Shown: piece after piece, positions 56,445 through 64,000 of the stretch
How the letters are laid out: every line of letters starts with the position of its first letter
Numbering within the stretch: position 1 is the first letter of the stretch
Source of the DNA: Gerris lacustris
Lineage: Eukaryota; Arthropoda; Insecta; Hemiptera; Gerridae
Assembly: GCA_951217055.1 (NCBI GenBank)
Contig: OX578284.1
Span: forward strand, 43,365,467-43,429,466
Length of the DNA stretch: 64,000 nucleotides
Reading direction: 5' to 3'
Notes under the pieces: model-generated
What the model saw: the letters and a program-made list of their open reading frames with translations, nothing else
Database searches by the model: none
What the model was told of the DNA's origin: nothing
Program-made: the position numbers and the translations under genes

Positions 56445-58701
56445 GGTATTTTGACAGATGTAAACAAATTTATAACTTTTTAACTAATTAATTGAATTTC
56501 ATCGGTTTTTTTATATTTGCTCCTCTTTTTTTAACGGTTCCAACGATGTGCTATATTATGTCAAAATCGTATATGTACTTTTGGTATTATTAACTAGTCA
56601 AAGTTTCAATATTAAAAAATCGATAACTTCAAAATGGTGGCCAATATCAAAATGAAATTTGGTGGTTTTGTTTGACATACAGAGTGGTACATTCGAACCA
56701 CATTTCAACTCGATCAGACCACTTCTCGATTTTTTTTAAATGTTTGCTGGCTCAGCAAACTGGGTTTAAGCACAACTACGAGTAAGTGATTTTAGTACCA
56801 AGTTTCAATTCTCTAGCTTAAAAACTGTGGGAGTTATGCGTGACACAGACAGACCGACATCCAGCTAAAAACCACTCTAATCGTCTTAAAAACACCCAAA
56901 ATGGATAATTCCATTGAAATCTCGGTTTCGGATTTTTTGGGTGAAAACAATACTTTTCCGGTACTTCTTTAGATGGTTACTCCCCTATGTTTATTTACAA
57001 AAATGGGGAGTAACCAAGGATTCTTTAGTTGGTTACTCCCCTTATATTTAAATTTTTTATTGTTAAAATAAAGTTTGGAAGCACTTACTGTCTACTGCGA
57101 TTTTATTTGCGCCTTGAAATTACCATTTCATCTATCTCAACAACAAGACCCGGACCTCATAAGAGGATCTCATATTTCTGATAATGACGCGTACAAACGT
57201 CGCTGCAAACATAATTGTTTAGTAATATGATAATTATAAATGCTGGTTGAAGTGCATAAAATAAGTTCATAGGTGTGCAAAAATTTACTTCTATAGATTG
57301 GTACTCCCCTATGATTTTTTAGAATATAAATGACTAACTAAATAACTATTAAGACAAAGTCATGTTCAGTCCAATGTACTTTGGGACAAAGGAATATCAC
57401 ACTTCTGTGTTTATAAAGCAATAGAATAATATTTAATTATTAAATTTTTTTTTTAGTGTTTATGAAATAAAATTCAGTAATAAAAAAACTTACCTTGCAG
57501 CCAGCGATTAAGTCCCTAATTGTCGTGAGAAGATATTATAGCATAATCATCCCGCAAATTTAAATCTAGCAGAGCATCCATTGTCTTGTTTTCAAGAGAA
57601 ATAATTAAATAATGCAATGTGACAGTAATTTGACAAATGATTTACAAAAAAAAATACAGAAAATGAAAACATAGCAACGTAAAATAAAAAAAAAAAATAA
57701 ATACTTGGTTACTCCCACTGTCAAAATGGTCTAAAATTTTGAAACGATGTTGTAAAAGAAACTCGTCAATTATTTAGATTGTATTTTTAAAATATAAATG
57801 GATTTGTCTAAATAACTATTAAAACAAAGAGCTGTTAGTCCAATATAAATTGGGACAAAGGAGTATCACCCATCTGTTTTTATTAGGGGAGTAACAGTCT
57901 AAAGAAGATCACTCCCTACGCCTTCTTTAGATGGTTACTCCCTTCGGTTTTTATTAGGGGAGTAACAGTCTAAAGAAGATCACTCCGTACACCTTCTTTA
58001 GATGGTTACTCCCCTCATTTTATCTTGAATATTATCTTTTTATATCTTGTCTTTCCCCCTATTCTCACCCCAACAAAAGCCCTAATGCTTTTCTACATTC
58101 CCAAAGACGTTTATTGGGTGGAAAAATAATATTTTTTTGGAATGTTATCAATTCATATAAATAAATTAGGGGAGTAACAGTCTAAAGAAGATCACTCCAC
58201 ACACCTTCTTTAGATGGTTACTCCCTTCAATTTTTAATAGGGGAGTAACAGTCTAAAGAAGATCACTCCGTACACCTTCTTTAGATGGTTACTCCCTTTG
58301 GTTTTTATTAGGGGAGTAACAGTCTAGAGAATATCACTCCGTACACCTTCTTTAGATGGTTACTCCCCTCATTTTATCTTGAATATTTTCTTTTTATATC
58401 TTGCCTTTCCCTCTATTCTCACCCCAATAAAAGCCCTAATGCTTTTCTACATTCCCAATAACGTTTATCGGTTGCAAAAATAATAATTTTTGAAATTTTG
58501 TAAATTCATATAAATAAATTAGGGGAGTAACCAATAAATTTAAAAAAAGGGAGTAACCAAGTAATGTAAACACAGGGGAGTAACCAACTAAAGAAGGTTA
58601 TGGGGGAGGCTTATTCAGATGGTTACTCCCCTTTTGGGGAGTAACCATCTAAAGAAGTGCCACTTTTCCTATATATACCTTCGGAGAAGGTGGGGAAAAG
58701 T
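56445..58701 (-). repeat. family A copy 2, interrupted by a 1.7-kb TIR element
   Basis: In reverse orientation it matches 8876-9480. On the + strand: GGTATTTTGACAGATGTAAA, GGTTCCAACGATGTGC, AAATTTGGTGGTTTTGTTTG, AACTCGATCAGACC, then GGTGAAAACAATACTTTTCC, and after the insert TCGGAGAAGGTGGGGAAAAG. Joining the flanks reproduces the palindromic end of copy 1. The 5S-like and hairpin end is missing. Confidence 0.72.
56960..58661. mobile_element. 1.7-kb non-autonomous TIR element, TSD ACTTTTCC
   Basis: It starts GGTACTTCTTTAGATGG and ends CCATCTAAAGAAGTGCC. A perfect 8-bp ACTTTTCC lies at 56952-56959 and 58662-58669. The inside is filled with about ten inverted and direct copies of the end motif (TTTAGATGGTTACTCCC and GGGGAGTAACAGTCTAAAG). 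It also has two copies of a block with CTATTCTCACCCCAA and CCTAATGCTTTTCTACATTC (about 58040-58110 and 58400-58460). The 8-bp duplication fits hAT or Merlin; the GG start is unlike CAGNG hAT ends. No transposase. Confidence 0.85.
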
Positions 58702-58945
58702 AAAAATAAAACCACTAGGCCTGTGAAAGGGGTTGATCCAGTGATACTTTTATTTGCCTAGTTGGCCCGGCCTTCTCGAATTCAAAATCCAGTGCTCTCA
58801 TTGGCTCCCCTCCACATTTTTTCGATTTTCCCGCGCTGTCAAAAGTTAATACTTAAAAAGAGTATATAGTTCATTATAGAATACATTTATGATATATTTC
58901 ATCGTATTAATTATATAATCTTTATAAAAATATTTATAAAAATTA

Positions 58946-60342
58946 TAGTCCAGTCAAATGGTAGTTTTAAGTGGAAAGTTCTGGTGTAATTGTTGTTAGT
59001 GGCTTACTTTATGTTTTTTGGGGTGCTGAACACGAATCTGAAGTTGTCCAACAAAATTTCCCTCGGCAAATATGAGAAATCATCGAAAAACTACAAAAAA
59101 ACATGTTTTTTATTGGTTTTCAGCTTATAACTTGCAAAGCAATCTACTCACGCAAAAAGTGGTCTAGTAGTAAAATAAAAAGGAGAAAATAATCTACAAT
59201 TTATGTCTATAACATTTATTTGTACGTCGTATGGTTTTCACGCAAATGGGAGTTGAAATATTGGGAAGAGGTGGCGGGTGGAGGTGGAGGGTACAGGCTG
59301 AAGGGTAAACGGTTGGTGGCCAGACTGCGCTGGCAGTTAATTTTATGTTTTTGGGTGTGCTGAACACGAATCTTAAGTTGTCCAACAAAAATTTTACACG
59401 CAAATATGATAAATCATCATAAAAACACTTTTTACTTTTATATTTTTAGTGGATTTCGCCTTATAACTTACAAAGCAAGCTATTTACGCAAAAAGTGGAA
59501 GAGTAGTAAAATAAAGAGGAGAAAATAACCTACAAATTATTTCTTTACCATTTTTTTGTAAGTCGAATGGTTTCTATGCAAAAGAGGGGTTGAAATAACC
59601 GGGAAATCAGTAATTTATGAAAAACAACAAGTAACACCATTAATATTTATTCTTTATTTCATGTAGGTAAACATTGTTATTGGATATTTCAACCCCTCTT
59701 TTGCATAGAAACCATTCGACTTACAAAAAAATAGTAAAGAAATAATTTGTAGGTTATTTTCTCCTCTTTATTTTACTACTCTTCCACTTTTTGCGTAAAT
59801 AGCTTGCTTTGTAAGTTATAAGGCGAAATCCACTAAAAAAATAAAAGTAAAAAGTGGTTTTATGATGATTTATCATATTTGCGTGTAAAATTTTTGTTGG
59901 ACAACTTTAGATTCGTGTTCAGTACACCCAAAAACATAAAATTAACTGCCAGCGCAGTCTGGCCACCAACCGTTTACCCTTCAGCCTGTACCCTCCACCC
60001 GCCACCTCTTTCCAATATTTCAACTCCCATTTGCGTGAAAACCATACGACGTACAAATAAATGTTACAGACATAAATTGTAGATTATTTTCTCCTTTTTA
60101 TTTTACTACTAGACCACTTTTTGCGTGAGTAGATTGCTTTTCAAGTTATAAGCTGAAAACCAATAAAAAACATTTTTTTTTTTGTGGTTTTTCGATGATT
60201 TCTCATATTTGCCGAGGGAAATTTTGTTGGACAACTTCAGATTCGTGTTCAGCACCCCAAAAAACATAAAGTATGCCACTAACAACAATTACACCAGAAC
60301 TTTCCACTTTGAGCTCTTTTCATGCACCATTTGACTGGACTA
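58946..60342. mobile_element. 1.4-kb inverted-repeat element, TTA target site
   Basis: Arms of about 650 bp (58946-59597 and 59685-60342) flank a loop of about 87 bp. The ends are TAGTCCAGTCAAATGG and its complement, with TTA on each side (58943-58945 and 60343-60345), which suits the 3-bp TWA duplication of PIF/Harbinger elements. Each arm holds two tandem copies of a 260-bp subunit with TGCTGAACACGAATCT, AAGTTGTCCAACAAAA and CGCAAAAAGTGG. The twin open frames at 59194 and 59879 are mirror images, not genes. Confidence 0.75.
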
Positions 60343-60345
60343 TTA

Positions 60346-61384
60346 TTTATAAAAATATAAAAGGATATTGATTATTTTTTGCATATATATTTTGAAGGAA
60401 TAAGACATTTTTATCCGGAAATAGAACTAATAGTCTTTAATTATAAATAATAATTGAGTACATATATGTATTTCTTGAAAGATACAAATGAAAGAAATAT
60501 ATAAAAATAGTTAACCAATAATGATATTTTTCATTGTTTTTAGGAAGAAGAAGAAGGTAGTTCTATTCTACTATAGATCTATTATAAAAGGTTTTAGGAA
60601 AGGTTACCTATATTAAATTGTCTTATGAAGAACCTCGTTACCATTGAGATGTTTTGAAATTAATAGATTATGATTTATTTTTTCGGAATTAACGAATTTT
60701 ATTGAAGAGCTTTTATTTTTTTTTTTTTTTAGACAAAAATATGCCCTTTGGCAAACCTAGGCCTACGAGCTGTTGCTTCTTCTCAAAGTTAGTTTATTAA
60801 TTTCATATTTTAATCAAACATACTTCTTTTCAATGTTTACAACATCTAAACGTTTCTTTGGTTAGGATTAAAATGAAATATAAACCTAAAAATATATAGT
60901 TCACATGGATATAATACGATTTGTGAAATAAATATTTTAGGTTTTATAACTTACGATCCGTAATACATAGTTGTAAAATATAGTTCCTACGTCAATTCTC
61001 TGACTGAATTATTATAATGGAATTAGCTTAGATTTAACTAATTTTAATGTATGTTTGTTAATTTGTCGTGCTAATAAGAAGTTAAGCAGTTAACGAACGG
61101 ACGAAAAATGTGTGAATTCCATACTAACAATAGTGTACTCATACTAAGAGATAACATGAACGTGTAAATATGTAGCAAATAACTAACTAGTCGTTTAGTT
61201 TAAAAGATCTCAAATTCGTTCTCCTTTTTACACTCTTATATGTATCTTCAGTTGTCTCCAAATCTTGTTAGCTAAATTTGACCCATGTGCTGAAAATTGC
61301 ACAGATTATAATGTATTTCCGATAATAACAAGTCATTAGTTAATTGATAAAATTATTCAATTAAGAAAATTTTAAGAGAGAATT
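60346..61384. other. no gene seen
   Basis: AT-rich with a T run at 60717-60730; no credible ORF or repeat boundary. Confidence 0.6.
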
Positions 61385-62190
61385 TAAAGAGCTTACTGAT
61401 GGTTAAGGAAGCTCTGTGATCGTATTGAAGAACGATAATTTTTTATGTCTCCAATTTCAAAAATTCCAAGACAGAAATCCGTTTCAGACATCAAAAAACA
61501 TTTTTGGTTCCATGTCTGTCCGTCGGTTGTCGGTCTGTCGCTCAATTTTTGCATACCAACATATCTTAAAAACTACTCGTCCGATCTTATGGAAATTTGG
61601 ATGGTAAGTCATAATATGTCCACTGTTAATCCCATATAAGTTTGAACCTTCTACGCCAAGTTGTGCCTCTTCCACATGCGCACAAACATACATTTCGACT
61701 GTGTACCTGCAATAACTCGTAACCCTCAAAATCGAGATTTTTTTTTATTGCATTTTTTTATAGATATTATTAATATCTACCTAATATCTAAGCCTTAAGC
61801 AATTATTTTTTATAGAAATTATTGTAATACTTCGTATTCATCATTTAACTAAAGCGTACAAAAAAAACCTCGTATACGACAAGGTTTCAAAACCTCGTTA
61901 CCCCCCATTCATTGTAAGTCTTTAACTAGTTGTGGGATACGTTTAAGTGTTTCAGTAAAATTAATTAAAATCAAAATAAATATAAAGAAAATATTAAAAT
62001 AAACTTTTTTAAAACAACGTTTTTTGCTTCTCCTGAAAAATTTAGTTTTTGGGGTTACGAGGTTTTGCAGGTACTTAGTCGATTTATTTACCCCTACCTG
62101 TATATCTTTAAAAGTATTCATCTGATTTTTATAAATAGTGTGTCAAAAGTAGCCCGCAGATAGCACCAAATTAATTTTAAACGTCTGCCC
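61385..62190 (-). repeat. family F copy, minus strand
   Basis: AGGAAGCTCTGTGATCGTATTG, ACATATCTTAAAAACTACTC, CACATGCGCACAAACATACA and AAAGTAGCCCGCAGATAGC match the 52-53 kb copies. An extra AT-rich insert (about 61730-62080) separates the two halves. Confidence 0.6.
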
Positions 62191-62264
62191 TCTTTAACGT
62201 TTTCTAAACTGATACTTTAATAATGTAAAAAAATTTAAACAATTTTGAAATTAAAATACTCTGC

Positions 62265-62570
62265 TAATTATTGTGGCTCATAGCTTCCTGGTGTCCTATT
62301 TCGTAAAATTTAATGCTTTTAAAACCTATTATTATCTAACTTATTTCATTTTTCTCCCGTTTCTTAAATTTGTCAAAATTGTTTTAATTTGTTACACATA
62401 TTTAAGTATTAATTTAGTAAAATTTAAAGAGCGCAGGCGGTTTAAATTACTCTGGGGCCATATGCGGGCTACTTTCGACGAACCATCAAAATTTCATAAA
62501 ACTCACAAGAGTACTTTTGAAGATATTGGTGTAAATAATTGTATGTGTGAGTGCATGTGGTGCCATTAAG
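62265..62570 (+). repeat. family F fragment, plus strand
   Basis: TGTGGCTCATAGCTTCCTGG, AAAGAGCGCAGGCGGTTTAA, GCGGGCTACTTTCGACG and CACAAGAGTACTTTTGAAGA match the other copies in plus orientation. It lies head to head with the preceding minus-strand copy. Confidence 0.55.
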
Positions 62571-62679
62571 GTTGCAACTTAAATGGAACCAACACTGTCT
62601 CGCTTTTATTAACGAATTAAAGACTTTAAATTAGTAAAAAAAAAATGAAGTAATTCTGTTTTTTTAAGTCCCAATTATT

Positions 62680-63413
62680 GAAGCGAGCGTAGCGAGCTTC
62701 CTACATTCAACGAAATATGCTCCGTGTCTGTCTGTCTGTCTGTCTGTCTGTCAGTAACGTTTACGCGTGTGACGATAACTTGAGTAAAAGTTGACCGATT
62801 TAGTTGAAATTTGGTATACATGTTCCTCTTACTAATACTCAGGCTAAGTTCGTTGGACAGCGTGATCCGTCCATGAGTTCGCGCGCAACGCTCGCGTAAA
62901 CGAGAGGTACAAAAATTAAATTGGAATTTCAGGACGGGAAAAGATTCTATCATCATCTACTCGATGAGACGAACATTTTTTTCAAATAACATTTTTTACT
63001 AAAACCAACAGCGACACCGCTATGACTTAATAAAGATCGCTAAAACTATTAAAGCGGACCTAAACGTTTATAATAGAGAAAACAACCTTTTTACCGATAT
63101 CTTACGTTCTAACGAAACGATTTTAATAAAACTTCATATACACCATCTAATGCACAATTGAAACAGGTATGCAAAATTTCAACTTGATACAAGCAAAATT
63201 CTTTGCGTAGTGACGAGATACATTTATAATAATTGTTTAAAAGCTACCGCGGGTGGTGAAGATTGTTATAGTCGTATAGTGTATGGTTTGTTTAGGAAGT
63301 AAAGCTTTGTACCGAGTACCCCCACTCTTCTCTACACTACCCTCTTCAACTATGACATTCATCATGATTAATAAATTTCAATATTCAATATTTCATTGCA
63401 ATACGCTCGCTTC
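62680..63413 (+). mobile_element. family B element copy 3
   Basis: The best preserved partner of copy 1, with ends GAAGCGAGCGTAGCGAGC and TACGCTCGCTTC and the same interior. The (TCTG)n block has one more unit. AATGATAGAGCCACGCGATG follows, as at copy 1. Confidence 0.78.
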
Positions 63414-63444
63414 AATGATAGAGCCACGCGATGCCTAGTTCTAT

Positions 63445-64000
63445 GTAAGAATAAAAATAAAATAAAAGGCAATCATTTTTTGACGGGCATTCGTAGTATA
63501 AGGTTTCTATTACGAACAGCCGTTGTGTTCAGTTAGATATAGTACAATAAGAGTATAGTATTCTTTTATTCTAGAATTACGCAAGTACAATATGGAACGT
63601 AACAATACGGTGTTTGTTCGAATTCTCTGTTCCAAGCTGTTGATTTTGACGTAAGTCTTAATGTTTTTGTTTTGTATTATTAAAGCTTTGTGGTTAAACA
63701 ACTAAAGGTTAGTGGCGTTTTTTTTTTTTTTTTTATCAGACACGTTCTAAAAAAAAAATTAGAAACCTTACAAGGCATGAGACCTTGTCCAGCCTTGAAG
63801 AAGTTTTCCCCACAACATTCTACTTATACGAATTTGAAATCAGATCTGAACTATCACAGACTTTGGCGTATTCACTTTTTATATTCGTCTTCTTCCGAAG
63901 CACAGTAGATGTGGTAGGTATCTCCGTGTAAACGAGCTTTAAAATAATCGAAAATATGAGCCGATCATATTTTTGTGTTATTAAGGTAGAACTTTCACAC
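63445..64000. other. no gene seen to window end
   Basis: It contains a T run near 63720-63734. The 72-codon frame at 63690 reads through poly(T) and is not supported. Confidence 0.55.

Noticed and set aside
59194..60082. Two nearly identical small proteins in opposite orientation
   Set aside because: They are mirror copies from the inverted-repeat arms, within a non-coding element.

Overview
This 64-kb window is a repeat-dominated, AT-rich stretch of animal nuclear DNA, most likely from an insect. There are no operons, ribosome binding sites or dense ORFs. Coding sequence is split into short exons with consensus GT/AG introns. The one host gene I can support encodes a CIDE-N domain protein of the DNA-fragmentation-factor-related (Drep) type, best matched from memory to the arthropod Drep2 group. 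(TA)n microsatellites, poly(dT) tracts, non-LTR retrotransposons and many small inverted-repeat elements fill most of the rest. The species cannot be named from the sequence.

Layout. 1-7 kb: AT-rich DNA with (TA)n runs, a degenerate 30-bp array and fragments of dispersed repeats. 7-10 kb: nested repeats, with family C inside family D, and family A (which carries a 5S-rRNA-like stretch) inside family E. 10-15 kb: mostly featureless DNA, then a degenerate array of about 140-150 bp. 15.5-19 kb: dispersed families F, B and G, with a tRNA-like SINE inside one B copy. 19.3-24.9 kb: a long array of about 75-bp units that has received a broken RTE-like fragment, a fold-back element and a 5'-truncated non-LTR retrotransposon with an open reverse-transcriptase frame and a poly(A) tail. 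25.4-28.6 kb: a 330-bp-arm palindrome of the tRNA-like SINE, a second inverted repeat with 166-bp arms, and a retroposon-like 3' end with a hexamer tail. 30-36 kb: a 69-bp minisatellite, family C with a hAT-type MITE inside, and a TIR element carrying eleven copies of a 27-bp unit. 36.2-37.6 kb: an RTE-like retrotransposon with a 13-bp target-site duplication inside a SINE-like repeat (family I). 38-43 kb: a tandem repeat (family G), then a striking cluster of TATCGATA motifs split by two family E copies. 43.2-50.7 kb: four exons of the Drep2-like gene on the + strand, with introns full of MITEs and duplications. 51-64 kb: another hAT MITE, a coding-like block in two frames, further F, A and B copies, a 1.7-kb TIR element with an 8-bp target-site duplication, and a 1.4-kb inverted repeat.

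The four exons join in compatible phases (1, 1, 0). They encode the CIDE-N domain, a conserved segment after it, a Gly/Ser/Pro/Gln-rich linker and a further segment. Neither the start codon exon nor a certain last exon is seen, so the gene is partial here. Everything else is mobile-element or satellite sequence. Several insertions are proven by matching target-site duplications or by comparison with an uninterrupted copy elsewhere in the window, which gives a relative order of insertions. Repeat family letters A-I are labels used only in this annotation.
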